Source: an uncultured Clostridia bacterium (GTDB lineage Bacteria; Bacillota; Clostridia; TANB77; CAG-508). Taken from it: a stretch of 46,287 bases of DNA. The stretch spans positions 1 through 46,287 of the forward strand of contig CALXFG010000012.1 of assembly GCA_944387505.1 (NCBI GenBank), in the 5' to 3' direction. Both the position numbers and the translations under genes were made by a program. Every line of letters starts with the position of its first letter. Within the stretch, counting starts at the first letter, position 1. This document shows positions 25,598-33,645 of the stretch, piece after piece. The notes beneath the pieces are model-generated. The model searched no databases. It was not told where the DNA came from and was given only the letters and a program-made list of their open reading frames with translations.

Positions 25598-26397
25598 AAT
25601 ATGCCCAAAAGGACATATGCAAAAGGTGCCAAAAAGATTAAGCTGTCAATTCTATCTAACATTCCTCCATGCCCTGGAATTAAGTTACTATAATCTTTTA
25701 TATCTACATATCGTTTTATACTAGATGCTGCAAAATCACCTATTTGACCAATGATACTTAGTACAAATCCAATAATACCTATTGCTAAATAAGAAAATTC
25801 CATTTTCCAGAAGGTATTAGCTATATATGTATATATTAACATTATTAGTATAGCACCAATTGTTCCGGCTATACATCCTTCTATTGATTTATTAGGACTA
25901 ATCTTACTAAATTTATGTTTTCCAAAATATTTTCCGATGAAATAGGCAAATATATCTGTTCCCCATGCTGCAAATATCACATACCATATTAGAATATTTC
26001 CATTTTCCATTCCATTTATTTTTGCAAAGAACATTAGTAACATAATAACATATAAAATTCCAAATAGTGTATAGGCTATATCTTTAAAATTGGTTTTCAT
26101 TTCTGTTACTATGACTTGAATGAATAATATTAATAATAATGTAGGAATAGCTAAAATTGCTGTATGCAATAAATAAGGCTCTGGTATAACATGAATTAAT
26201 GCAATACTAAGACAACTTAAGTATCCTATCCATCTTACTGGTTTTGCAATTTTCGAAATTGCATTAAAATATTCATCCATTGCTAATATAGCAATAATTG
26301 TTAAGGCAACATCTACTACATAAACATTTCCAATAAGTAATACAATTAACACTAATGGAAATCCTAATAATCCTGATGTGATTCTTTTTATATCCAT
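25588..26397 (-). CDS. cdsA: Phosphatidate cytidylyltransferase
   Basis: Makes CDP-diacylglycerol from phosphatidate and CTP, the branch point of phospholipid synthesis. A 269-residue integral membrane protein with about seven to eight hydrophobic segments. The family signature is at the C-terminal side: ASSIKRYVDIKDYSNLIPGHGG then LDRIDSL, with the KD, PGHGG and DRxDS residues intact (about 215-250). Lies 34 nt downstream of uppS and before rseP; dxr, which often lies between cdsA and rseP, is absent. Confidence 0.96.
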   Translation of the reverse strand: MDIKRITSGLLGFPLVLIVLLIGNVYVVDVALTIIAILAMDEYFNAISKIAKPVRWIGYLSCLSIALIHVIPEPYLLHTAILAIPTLLLILFIQVIVTEMKTNFKDIAYTLFGILYVIMLLMFFAKINGMENGNILIWYVIFAAWGTDIFAYFIGKYFGKHKFSKISPNKSIEGCIAGTIGAILIMLIYTYIANTFWKMEFSYLAIGIIGFVLSIIGQIGDFAASSIKRYVDIKDYSNLIPGHGGMLDRIDSLIFLAPFAYVLLGIFVA

Positions 26398-26431
26398 AAC
26401 GACTCCTCTTCTTTTCTATTCATTTTTGTTT

Positions 26432-27142
26432 TTAATTTGCTCCAAATTTTCTGGTTCTTTTTTCATATTCTATAATTGCATTGTCCAAATCCTCTTCTGT
26501 AAAGTCTGGCCAATTTTTATCAACAAATAAAAATTCACTATATACCAATTGCCATGGTAAGAAATTGCTTAATCTTAGTTCTCCACTTGTTCTAATTAAT
26601 AAATCCGGATCTGGTTGGCCTTTCGTATATAAATTATTTGAAACCATTTCTTCTGATATATCTTGTATATCGATTTTTCCTTCTTTTACTTCTTTTGCTA
26701 TCTGTTTCATTGCTTTTACTAACTCGTCTCTTCCTCCATAATTTAAAGCAATATTAAAGGTAACACCTGTATTGTGTTTTGTTCTTTCCATACAATTATA
26801 TATGCTTTTTTGCATTCCTGGTGCTAATGCTGATATATCTCCTAATATTTTTACACGAATATTTTCTGTATCTGCTCTTTTTGAATAGTCATCTAAATAA
26901 TTTTGTAAAAGCATCATTAATGCTTTTACTTCTTCTTCTGTTCGTTTCCAGTTTTCTGTTGAAAATGCATATACTGTGATGTATTCTAACCCTATTTTAT
27001 TTGCATATCTAACAATTTTTTCTAAGGTTTTCGCTCCTGCTTTATGTCCAAAGCTAGCAGGTTTTCCTTGTGCTTTTGCCCATCTTCTATTTCCGTCCAT
27101 AATAATCGCAATGTGTCTAGGCATATATTGTTTATCAAACAT
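26432..27142 (-). CDS. uppS: Undecaprenyl diphosphate synthase (isoprenyl transferase)
   Basis: Cis-prenyltransferase that extends farnesyl diphosphate with isopentenyl diphosphate to the C55 wall-lipid carrier. Its 236 residues are normal. The catalytic Asp is in HIAIIMDGNRRWA (D16), and FSTENWKR (about 74-81) and the C-terminal RTSGELRLSNFLPWQ (about 190-204), followed by SEFLFVDKNWPDF, match the family. It follows ispA by 14 nt, giving substrate-maker and user in one operon. Confidence 0.97.
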   Translation of the reverse strand: MFDKQYMPRHIAIIMDGNRRWAKAQGKPASFGHKAGAKTLEKIVRYANKIGLEYITVYAFSTENWKRTEEEVKALMMLLQNYLDDYSKRADTENIRVKILGDISALAPGMQKSIYNCMERTKHNTGVTFNIALNYGGRDELVKAMKQIAKEVKEGKIDIQDISEEMVSNNLYTKGQPDPDLLIRTSGELRLSNFLPWQLVYSEFLFVDKNWPDFTEEDLDNAIIEYEKRTRKFGAN

Positions 27143-27156
27143 GTTTATTCTCCCTC

Positions 27157-28044
27157 TTATTTATTACGTTCTTTTATGTATTTTGCTAATTCTATTAAGA
27201 ATTCTGCCTTTTCATGATATACCGCTAATTCTTCAATTGCTTCTTTTGTTAATTTTTCCAATTTTTCCTTTGCTCCCTCTAATCCATATTGAGAAACATA
27301 TGTACATTTTTTTAATATCTTATCATTTCCGACAGGCTTTCCTAAAACCTTTTCATCTCCCTCTTCTGATAAGATATCATCTTTTATTTGAAATGCCAAT
27401 CCTATTTTTTCTGCATAAGATGTTAATCTATTTAAATCTTCTTGAGAAACTTCTGCAAGTATTGCTCCCATTCTAACACATAAAGTTAATAAAGCTCCAG
27501 TTTTATGCTTGTGAATATATTCTAGAGTTTCTTCCGAAATTTGCTTTCCTTCATCATCCGTGTCCACAAATTCTCCTACAATCATTTTACCAACTGAATC
27601 AGAAAATTCTTGAAATATTTTTATTTTTTTAGGTAAGTCTTCTTTTCTAGAATTTTCTAGAGTATTGCTAATCACTCTATATGCATTATTTAGTAATCCA
27701 TCCCCTGCTAGAATAGCTGTTGCCTCATTAAATTGCTTATGATTAGTTGGTTTTCCATGTCTAAAATCATCATTATCAATTCCTGGTAAATCATCATGAA
27801 TTAAAGAAAAATTATGTACCATTTCAATTGCTACTGCAAATGGCATACATTCTTGAATATCTTCTTTAAATATTTTATATGTTGCCATCACTAAAATCGG
27901 TCTTAATCTTTTTCCACCACCCATTAAGCTATATTCCATTGAACAATTTAACATTTCTTCTGGACATTTCTTTGTTTCTATATATTTTGATAATTCTCCA
28001 TTGATTAAATCTTGATATTGTTTTAATTCCTTTTTAAAGTCCAT
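27157..28044 (-). CDS. ispA: Polyprenyl synthetase, farnesyl/geranylgeranyl diphosphate synthase type
   Basis: Trans-prenyltransferase of 295 residues that condenses dimethylallyl diphosphate and isopentenyl diphosphate. First Asp-rich motif HDDLPGIDNDDFRHG (about 83-97, DDxxxxD type typical of bacterial FPP synthase) and second FQIKDDILSEEGD (about 218-230), plus GGGKRLRP (about 37-44). Its place directly before uppS supports farnesyl diphosphate production, although GGPP synthases cannot be excluded from motifs alone. Its usual clostridial home is next to xseB/dxs; here it sits between frr and uppS. Confidence 0.93.
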   Translation of the reverse strand: MDFKKELKQYQDLINGELSKYIETKKCPEEMLNCSMEYSLMGGGKRLRPILVMATYKIFKEDIQECMPFAVAIEMVHNFSLIHDDLPGIDNDDFRHGKPTNHKQFNEATAILAGDGLLNNAYRVISNTLENSRKEDLPKKIKIFQEFSDSVGKMIVGEFVDTDDEGKQISEETLEYIHKHKTGALLTLCVRMGAILAEVSQEDLNRLTSYAEKIGLAFQIKDDILSEEGDEKVLGKPVGNDKILKKCTYVSQYGLEGAKEKLEKLTKEAIEELAVYHEKAEFLIELAKYIKERNK

Positions 28045-28130
28045 ATCTTGTCTGACCTTTCACAAATAATGATATCACTTCTATAAGTTAAAATTTTATT
28101 TTTATTAGCACAGATGTTTTTTTATATACA

Positions 28131-28679
28131 TTACACACTCATAATTTCTTTTTCTTTTTTTGCTAATATTTCATCTATTTCTTCTACATGTTTATCTGTT
28201 AATTTTTGTATTTCATTTTCTGCATTTTTTAATTCATCTTCTGTCATATTTCCTTCTTTTTGCTCTGCTTTTGCTTCTTCAATACCATCTCTTCTGATTG
28301 CCCTTACTGCTACTTTTGCTTCTTCTGCCATTTTCTTTACATCTTTTACTAATTCTTTTCTTCTCTCTTCATTTAATTCAGGAAAAGCTAGTCTTATGAC
28401 TTTTCCATCATTATTTGGATTAATTCCAATATCTGAAGCTAATATTGCTTTTTCAATTTCTTTTAAAACACTCAAATCCCATGGTTGGATAACAATTAAT
28501 CTAGCTTCTGGAACAGATATTCCTGCTACTTGATTAATTGGTGTTGGTGTTCCATAATAGTCTATTTTTACTTTATTTAATATGGCAGGATTTGCTCTTC
28601 CTGCTCTAACTTCTGCTAATTTTTCAGCAAAATTATTGATGGTTTTTCCCATTCTTTCTTTTAAATTTTCATAATCCAT
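28131..28679 (-). CDS. frr: Ribosome recycling factor
   Basis: Splits post-termination ribosomes together with EF-G. Its 182 residues are normal for the family. It starts MDYENLKERM and contains GRANPAILNKVKIDYYG (about 27-43), VPEARLIVIQPWD (about 55-67) and the basic VRAIRRDGIEEAK segment (about 127-139). GGAGAGATAATT precedes the ATG. In the conserved pyrH-frr order, but with an extra membrane-protein gene inserted between the two. Confidence 0.98.
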   Translation of the reverse strand: MDYENLKERMGKTINNFAEKLAEVRAGRANPAILNKVKIDYYGTPTPINQVAGISVPEARLIVIQPWDLSVLKEIEKAILASDIGINPNNDGKVIRLAFPELNEERRKELVKDVKKMAEEAKVAVRAIRRDGIEEAKAEQKEGNMTEDELKNAENEIQKLTDKHVEEIDEILAKKEKEIMSV

Positions 28680-28724
28680 AATTATCTCTCCTTCTCACTT
28701 TTATGCATCATTGTTTTGCTTTTG

Positions 28725-29441
28725 CTAATGCATATTTTTCTCATTTTTAAATATAATTTTATCATTTTTTTCTAATATTTTTCTTCCCTTGATACCTTTA
28801 TCAATTTTTGAAATCCTATAGGTATTTGCCATCATGGTAATAACATATAGAATCAATATTAGATATACTCTTATTTTAAAATATCTATATTGTTTTATAT
28901 TTTCTTCTATAAATACTTCTTTTTCCGTCTTTGTTTGTACTTCTTGCTCCAAGAAAGTTTTCCAAAGATCTACATATTCTTTATCTGTTTTATTTTCTAT
29001 TTTTGTATCATAAATATTTCCAAAATTTTCTTCATTATTATATGTTTTATCTAGAATTGCATCTATATAAAAAAACGCAATTAAACAAATGATATTAAAA
29101 AATAATAGTATTTTTAATAGATGACTTAACATCCTTTTATCTTTAAGTACTATATTGAATAATATAATGAAAGTAGTCATTATAGCTAATATGATTATCA
29201 TTCCATAGGTAAATGTGTTTTTTATTTCTTCTAAATAATCAATCATATTTGGTTTATAGAAAAAAACTAGAAATATGAATACGATTAGCACAATGCCAAT
29301 GATCATCAAAATATTTATAATATAATTTGCTTTATCACTTTTCTTCTTATTTTCTTGCTTTTCTTTCTTTTTATAATCTTTTTGCGAACTTTCTAAATCT
29401 ATGAAATAACTTCTTTCATATATATTTTTATCTTCTTTCAT
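28725..29441 (-). CDS. Membrane protein of unknown function between pyrH and frr (238 aa)
   Basis: Not recognised. The N-terminus is highly charged and cytoplasmic (1-38, Lys/Glu-rich), followed by hydrophobic segments at about 41-64, 75-96 and 107-128. A soluble loop (about 129-185) and a final membrane segment (about 189-208) come next, with a short basic tail. The start (GGGGAAAAATG) is good. It interrupts the usually contiguous pyrH-frr pair, so it is presumably cotranscribed with these translation genes. Confidence 0.75.
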   Translation of the reverse strand: MKEDKNIYERSYFIDLESSQKDYKKKEKQENKKKSDKANYIINILMIIGIVLIVFIFLVFFYKPNMIDYLEEIKNTFTYGMIIILAIMTTFIILFNIVLKDKRMLSHLLKILLFFNIICLIAFFYIDAILDKTYNNEENFGNIYDTKIENKTDKEYVDLWKTFLEQEVQTKTEKEVFIEENIKQYRYFKIRVYLILILYVITMMANTYRISKIDKGIKGRKILEKNDKIIFKNEKNMH

Positions 29442-29469
29442 TTTTCCCCTTAAATTCTCAAAATTTATC

Positions 29470-30177
29470 TTATGAAACTATGGTTCCTATTTTCTCACCT
29501 TTAACTGCTTTTACGATATTTTCTGGATCTGCTATACCAAATACTAATAAAGGTATATTATTATCTCTACACATAGCAGTTGCCGTTGAATCCATTACTT
29601 TTAAATCTTTATTTAAAACATCTAAATATGAAATTTCTTCAAATCTGATTGCATCTGGTTGTACTTTTGGATCTGCTGAATATACTGCATCAATTGCTTT
29701 CCCTAAAAGGATGATATCTGCCTTAATTTCTGTTGCTCTTAATACTGCTGCTGTATCTGTTGTAAAATATGGATGTCCTGTACCACAAGCAAATATAACA
29801 ATTCTTCCTTTTTCTAAATGTTTTTCTGCTTTTCTTTGTATAAATGGTTCTGCAATTTCTCTCATTTCAATAGCAGTTTGTACTCTTGAATAAAGTCCTC
29901 TTGCTTCTAAGGCATCTTGCAAAGCCAATCCATTCATAGCTGTTGCTAACATTCCCATATAGTCTGCTGTTGTTTGTTCCATTTGATGTCCATTTCTACC
30001 TCTCCAGAAGTTTCCTCCACCTACAACAATAGCTACTTGTACACCCATCTCTACAACTTCTTTTATTTTATCACATATCTTTCCTACTGTTTTTGCATCG
30101 ATTCCTGTCTTTTGTTCTCCTGCTAATGCTTCTCCACTTAATTTTAATAGTACTCTTTTATATTTTGCCCCTGACAA
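29470..30177 (-). CDS. pyrH: UMP kinase
   Basis: Phosphorylates UMP to UDP; cytoplasmic, hexameric, amino acid kinase fold. About 235 residues. Motifs: [15 protein letters not shown] (about 6-20), [10 protein letters not shown] (about 52-61), [13 protein letters not shown] (about 132-144) and DPKVQPDA (about 167-174). I place the start at the TTG at 30177: the AAGGAGA ribosome site directly abuts an upstream GTG (30186) but sits at proper spacing from the TTG, and MSGAKYKRV matches the usual N-terminus. It is separated from tsf by 338 bp containing a terminator and a plus-strand element, so it is likely transcribed separately from rpsB-tsf. Confidence 0.95.
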   Translation of the reverse strand: MSGAKYKRVLLKLSGEALAGEQKTGIDAKTVGKICDKIKEVVEMGVQVAIVVGGGNFWRGRNGHQMEQTTADYMGMLATAMNGLALQDALEARGLYSRVQTAIEMREIAEPFIQRKAEKHLEKGRIVIFACGTGHPYFTTDTAAVLRATEIKADIILLGKAIDAVYSADPKVQPDAIRFEEISYLDVLNKDLKVMDSTATAMCRDNNIPLLVFGIADPENIVKAVKGEKIGTIVS

Positions 30178-30381
30178 TTTTTTCACTCTCCTTACTAATT
30201 TCTTATCAGAGATATTCTATCATATATTTTAAAAAAATACAGTATTTTTAAGAAATTTATTCATTTTTTCTTAATTCACTATTTGTTTTTATGGTTTATT
30301 TTTCATTCCTTTTTTGATTTGTATCTTTTTATATCATTTAACAAACAAGTACATTCTATTATTTATTATCTTAATTTATGG

Positions 30382-30476
30382 TATAATATTACGTAGTATA
30401 TAATTACTCTAGTAAGGTAACTTTATAGTTAATCCTATTTCAGGCTCGTTTCATAGGAGGACAAATTATGACATAA
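30382..30476 (+). other. Plus-strand promoter-leader unit with a two-codon ORF
   Basis: On the plus strand, opposite to its neighbours, there is an extended -10 (TGG-TATAAT, 30382-30387) and a leader of about 75 nt. A perfect ribosome site AGGAGG (30455-30460) and ATG-ACA-TAA (30468-30476) follow, with a terminator at once. The ribosome site overlaps ATAGGA (30453-30458), which can pair with TCCTAT (30433-30438). It may be a small RNA or a remnant of a regulatory leader; the -35 is poor. The rest of the 338-bp gap (30178-30360) is AT-rich and shows only a weak pyrH -10 (TAGAAT). Confidence 0.45.
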
Positions 30477-30511
30477 AAAAACAGAGAGCTTTTTTAGCTT
30501 TCTGTTTTTTT
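30477..30511. terminator. Bidirectional terminator after tsf
   Basis: Stem AAAACAGAGAGCT/AGCTTTCTGTTTT with a short T-rich loop and A/T runs on both sides. It ends tsf transcripts (minus strand) and the small plus-strand unit. Confidence 0.85.
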
Positions 30512-30515
30512 CTTT

Positions 30516-31394
30516 TTATTTTAATTGGTTCATAACTTCTTCAGCAAAGTTTTCTTCTTTTTTCTCGATTCCTTCACCTTTTTCAAATCTTGCAAATTCT
30601 ACAACTTCTGCATCTTTTTGTTTTAATAATTCAGATACTTTCATATTTGAATCTTTAACAAATACTTGGTCAACTAAACAAATTTCTTCAAAGAATTTTC
30701 TAATTCTTCCTTGTACAATTTTTTCTGCAATTTGTTCTGGTTTTCCTTCATTCATTGTTTGAATTTTTAAGATTTCTTTTTCTTTTTCTACTCTTTCTGC
30801 TGGAACTGATTGTTCATTTAAGTATTCTGGTCTTGCTGCTGCAATTTGCATACATAAGTCTTTTGCAACTTCTTTATCTCCTTTTGCCATATTGATTAAA
30901 ACAGCTATTTTTCCATCGCCATGGATGTATGATTCTAATAATCCTTTTGATTCAAATCTTGCAAATCTTCTAATTGTTAAATTTTCACCAATTGTAGCTA
31001 TTTTTCCCACTAATGCTTCATTAACTGTTTTTCCAGCTTCAAATATAGCTTCTTGATTTAATAAATCTTCTACATCTTTTGGATTTTTTTCAACAACTTG
31101 TTTTGCTACATTTTTAACAAATGTTTTGAATTCTTCGTTTTTACCAACAAAGTCTGTTTCTGAATTTACTTCTACGATGGCTCCTACTTTTCCATCTTCT
31201 GAGATATATGCTTCAACTAAACCTTCAGCTGCAACTCTTCCTGACTTTTTAGCTGCTTTTGCAATTCCTCTTTCTCTTAATAATTCGATTGCTTTTTCCA
31301 TATCTCCATCAGTTTCTGTTAAAACTTTTTTACAATCCATCATTCCTGCACCTGTTTTTTCTCTTAACTCTTTTACTAAGCTAGCTGTTACCAT
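30516..31394 (-). CDS. tsf: Elongation factor Ts
   Basis: Nucleotide-exchange factor for EF-Tu. A 292-residue protein with the family N-terminus (TASLVKELREKTGAGMMDCKKVL, about 3-25, the TDGDMEKAIELLRERG UBA helix) and the core signature NSETDFVGKNEEF (about 77-89). Two EF-Tu-binding subdomains follow. GGAGG lies eight bases before the ATG. It follows rpsB by 141 nt with three hairpins between (31414-31521), so expression is probably partly uncoupled from rpsB. Confidence 0.98.
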   Translation of the reverse strand: MVTASLVKELREKTGAGMMDCKKVLTETDGDMEKAIELLRERGIAKAAKKSGRVAAEGLVEAYISEDGKVGAIVEVNSETDFVGKNEEFKTFVKNVAKQVVEKNPKDVEDLLNQEAIFEAGKTVNEALVGKIATIGENLTIRRFARFESKGLLESYIHGDGKIAVLINMAKGDKEVAKDLCMQIAAARPEYLNEQSVPAERVEKEKEILKIQTMNEGKPEQIAEKIVQGRIRKFFEEICLVDQVFVKDSNMKVSELLKQKDAEVVEFARFEKGEGIEKKEENFAEEVMNQLK

Positions 31395-31413
31395 TATAAA
31401 TTCCTCCTTTTTT

Positions 31414-31521
31414 TATATAGAAAAATCACTTTGCAATTTTTCCGTAAATATTTTTATTGAATAAGAACACCTTCGTTCTTATTTAATAAAAAGAATAGAG
31501 CAGAAAAGCCCTACTCTTCTT
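31414..31521 (-). terminator. rpsB-tsf intergenic hairpins (attenuator plus R3-type hairpin)
   Basis: Three hairpins in transcription order. First, 31485-31521, an AGAGTAGGGC...GCTCT-type stem followed by TTCTTTTTATT, a likely partial terminator after rpsB. Second, 31460-31483, stem AATAAGAAC/GTTCTTATT. Third, 31414-31450, an R3-type stem GGAAAAATT...GATTTTTC ending just before the tsf ribosome site. This would set the tsf/rpsB ratio. Read by eye only. Confidence 0.6.
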
Positions 31522-31535
31522 TTATTAAACAAATA

Positions 31536-32333
31536 TTATTCTTCTACTTCTTTGTTTTCTTCTTCGTTTGCTACAACTTCTTCAATTGTTGTAGGTTCTT
31601 CAGTTGCTGCTACTTCTTCTTGTTGTTCTTCTTCTCCAGCTTCAAAGCTTTCACCTTGTTTACCTTCGATAACTGCATTTGCCATAACATCAGCAATTAA
31701 TTTTACTGCTCTGATAGCATCATCATTACCTGGAATTGGGTAATCTAATTCTTCTGGATTACAGTTTGTATCAACTAATCCGATTACAGGTATATTTAAT
31801 TTTTTAGCTTCTAAGATAGCAATTCTTTCTTTTTTAGGATCTACTAAGAAAATAACTCCTGGTAGTTTGTCCATTTCTTTAATTCCACCTAAGTTTCTTT
31901 CTAGTTTTTCCATTTCTTTCTTTAATAGAATAACTTCTTTTTTAGGTAATACTTCAAATGTACCATCTTGTTCCATCGCTTCTAAGTCTTTTAATCTTTG
32001 AATTCTTTTTTGAATTGTATCAAAGTTTGTTAGCATTCCTCCTAACCATCTTTGATCAACATAGTACATTCCACATTTTAATGCTGCTTCTTTAACACAT
32101 TCTTGTGCTTGTTTTTTAGTTCCTACAAATAGAACTGTTTTTCCTTCTTCAACTTGTTCTTTTAAGAAAGCATATGCTTCATCAAGTTTTTTAGAAGTTT
32201 TTTGTAAATCGATGATGTGAATTCCGTTTCTAGCTTGGAATATATATTCTGCCATTTTAGGATCCCATCTTCTTGTTTGATGTCCAAAGTGAACACCTGC
32301 TTCAAGTAATTGTTTCATTGCAACTACTGCCAT
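31536..32333 (-). CDS. rpsB: Ribosomal protein S2
   Basis: Small-subunit protein of 265 residues. Start at the ATG at 32333 (GGGAGG nine bases upstream), giving [19 protein letters not shown]; an upstream in-frame reading is rejected. Conserved segments: [26 protein letters not shown] (about 102-115), [13 protein letters not shown] and [19 protein letters not shown] (about 187-205). Residues about 225-265 are an unusually Glu-rich acidic tail ([14 protein letters not shown]...). It has its own promoter and a leader with a CCAAT/ATTGG hairpin. Confidence 0.98.
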   Translation of the reverse strand: MAVVAMKQLLEAGVHFGHQTRRWDPKMAEYIFQARNGIHIIDLQKTSKKLDEAYAFLKEQVEEGKTVLFVGTKKQAQECVKEAALKCGMYYVDQRWLGGMLTNFDTIQKRIQRLKDLEAMEQDGTFEVLPKKEVILLKKEMEKLERNLGGIKEMDKLPGVIFLVDPKKERIAILEAKKLNIPVIGLVDTNCNPEELDYPIPGNDDAIRAVKLIADVMANAVIEGKQGESFEAGEEEQQEEVAATEEPTTIEEVVANEEENKEVEE

Positions 32334-32442
32334 TTTTAATTCCTCCCTTTTTGTTATTTCTTCCATAAAGTTCTTTGCTTCTTAGGACCAATTACATTGG
32401 CACGCCCTTTAAAACTCACTTTATGTGTTTAATACGGTAAAT

Positions 32443-32471
32443 ATTATACCAAGTTTTCCCAGAAAAATCAA
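32443..32471 (-). promoter_or_regulatory. rpsB promoter
   Basis: Minus strand: TTGATT (32466-32471), a 17-bp spacer and TATAAT (32443-32448) preceded by TGG (extended -10). The leader of about 105 nt contains GGGCGTGCCAATGTAATTGG, a small hairpin that could be an S2 feedback site, but I cannot match it to a known S2 leader. Confidence 0.85.
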
Positions 32472-32487
32472 GTGTTTTTTGAAAAAA

Positions 32488-32518
32488 TGTCGCATTGACA
32501 AACGAACTCTATGCGACA
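32488..32518 (-). terminator. Conserved-loop terminator after the 32520 gene
   Basis: Stem TGTCGCAT/ATGCGACA (32488-32495 with 32511-32518), loop with GTTCGTTTG, followed by TTTTTT on the minus strand. It lies one base after the stop codon of 32520-32870 and ends the ribosomal operon's last transcript before the rpsB promoter. Confidence 0.88.
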
Positions 32519-32519
32519 T

Positions 32520-32870
32520 TTAATCTTCATCTATATTATCCATTAATTCTCTTGTTTCTTTCCAGCTTAATACTTTTAAACATTCGTATTCCTTTGACAA
32601 CTTCTTTGAAATTTCTTTTGTATGATCTGTTGATTCTAAATCTGCTACAATGATATTTCTAAAATATTCTTCTCTTCCATATAATATTTTAAATAAAATA
32701 GATCTTAAAAAACCTTCTATGACCTCTTCTTGGTTTTTAACTCCAATAATTAAATAAATGCCCTTACTTTTAAATCTTGTATATGTATTGATATATATAA
32801 TATTTTTGATAATTTCATATAAACCATATAGGGCTAATGTCCAAAAGATTGTATTTAATATAAATTCCAT
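32520..32870 (-). CDS. Small membrane-linked protein resembling a glycosyltransferase-2 N-terminal fragment
   Basis: A 116-residue protein with a hydrophobic segment at about 3-22, then an alpha/beta part. YLIIGVKNQEEVIEGFLRSI and IIVADLESTDHTKEIS resemble the first beta-alpha-beta unit of GT-A glycosyltransferases (V..KNEE..IE; VVDDGSTDxT), with DLESTD in place of DDGSTD. It is far too short for a working transferase, so it may be a stand-alone protein of a clostridial family or a remnant. GGAGG precedes the ATG. It comes after the rplQ terminator and probably has its own promoter, which I could not define. Confidence 0.65.
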   Translation of the reverse strand: MEFILNTIFWTLALYGLYEIIKNIIYINTYTRFKSKGIYLIIGVKNQEEVIEGFLRSILFKILYGREEYFRNIIVADLESTDHTKEISKKLSKEYECLKVLSWKETRELMDNIDED

Positions 32871-32950
32871 ATGATTGCCTCCTATGGTTTTATTATATGT
32901 TGTTCTTTTTCTTTAGTTACTATTATGTTTTCTAGCTATCTACATATATC

Positions 32951-32983
32951 AAAAAAAGAAGACCTTACTTGGTCTTTCTTTCT
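32951..32983 (-). terminator. Terminator of the ribosomal-protein operon (after rplQ)
   Basis: Stem AAAGAAGACC/GGTCTTTCTTT around a six-base loop, followed on the minus strand by TTTTTTT. It overlaps the start of the rplQ 3' flank by only a few bases. Confidence 0.88.
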
Positions 32984-32985
32984 CA

Positions 32986-33513
32986 TTATACTAATTGTAA
33001 TATAGCAACTTCTGCTCCGTCTCCTCTTCTAGGACCTACTCTTAAAATTCTAGTATATCCTCCTACATTTTTACCTGCATATTTTGGAGCAATTTCATTA
33101 AATAGTTTTGCTGGTAAATCTACATTATTACCTTCACTATCTGTTACTTTATTTATTTTTCTCATCATTTTTCTTCTAGCATTTAATCTTGATGGCATAT
33201 CTTTTTGTCTTTTTTCAGTTGTTTCTTCTTTAACAACTTTTAAATATTCTTTACCATTTTTGCTTTTTACTAATTCTGTTACTTTATTACCTTTAGAATC
33301 TAATTTAGCTTTTACAACTTTAACGTCAACTTCTTCAAAGTTGTCTTTTTCTTTAATTGCTAATGAAATAAGACTATCAGCGATTGCTTTTACTTCTTTT
33401 GCTCTTGCTAAAGTTGTTTCAACTTTTCCATACATGATTAAATCTGTTGTTAAAGTTTTTAACATTGCCATTCTGATATCTGTTGTTCTACCTAATTTTC
33501 TATTTGTAGCCAA
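32986..33513 (-). CDS. rplQ: Ribosomal protein L17
   Basis: Large-subunit protein, last gene of the operon. About 175 residues, the longer form: compared with the roughly 120-residue Bacillus protein there is a lysine-rich insertion (about 62-115). N-terminal [22 protein letters not shown] and C-terminal [25 protein letters not shown] are typical. The TTG at 33513 is preferred, because GGAAGG is at proper spacing from it and too close to the GTG at 33522; the same situation occurs in pyrH. Preceded by an R1 repeat ending 24 nt upstream. Confidence 0.95.
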   Translation of the reverse strand: MATNRKLGRTTDIRMAMLKTLTTDLIMYGKVETTLARAKEVKAIADSLISLAIKEKDNFEEVDVKVVKAKLDSKGNKVTELVKSKNGKEYLKVVKEETTEKRQKDMPSRLNARRKMMRKINKVTDSEGNNVDLPAKLFNEIAPKYAGKNVGGYTRILRVGPRRGDGAEVAILQLV

Positions 33514-33537
33514 TTTTTTCACCTTCCTCTAACTAAT

Positions 33538-33613
33538 GTCAGGGGACACATTTTCCCAGGGTATTCCTATTAGGACAAGATATGTCCTCTACCCATATAA
33601 ATATGTGTTGACC
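33538..33613 (-). repeat. R1 repeat, copy 6 (rpoA-rplQ gap)
   Basis: A 76-nt element read on the minus strand, starting GGTCAACACAT and ending TGTGTCCCCTGAC. Short subtype, nearly identical to copy 2: GGACATATCTTGTCC can form a hairpin, TCCTAATAGGA a second, and GGGTA can pair with TACCC further on. The 3' end is 24 nt before the rplQ start. Confidence 0.9.
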
Positions 33614-33645
33614 CTACTTAAATTTTTTTCTTTTTCAATTTATCT

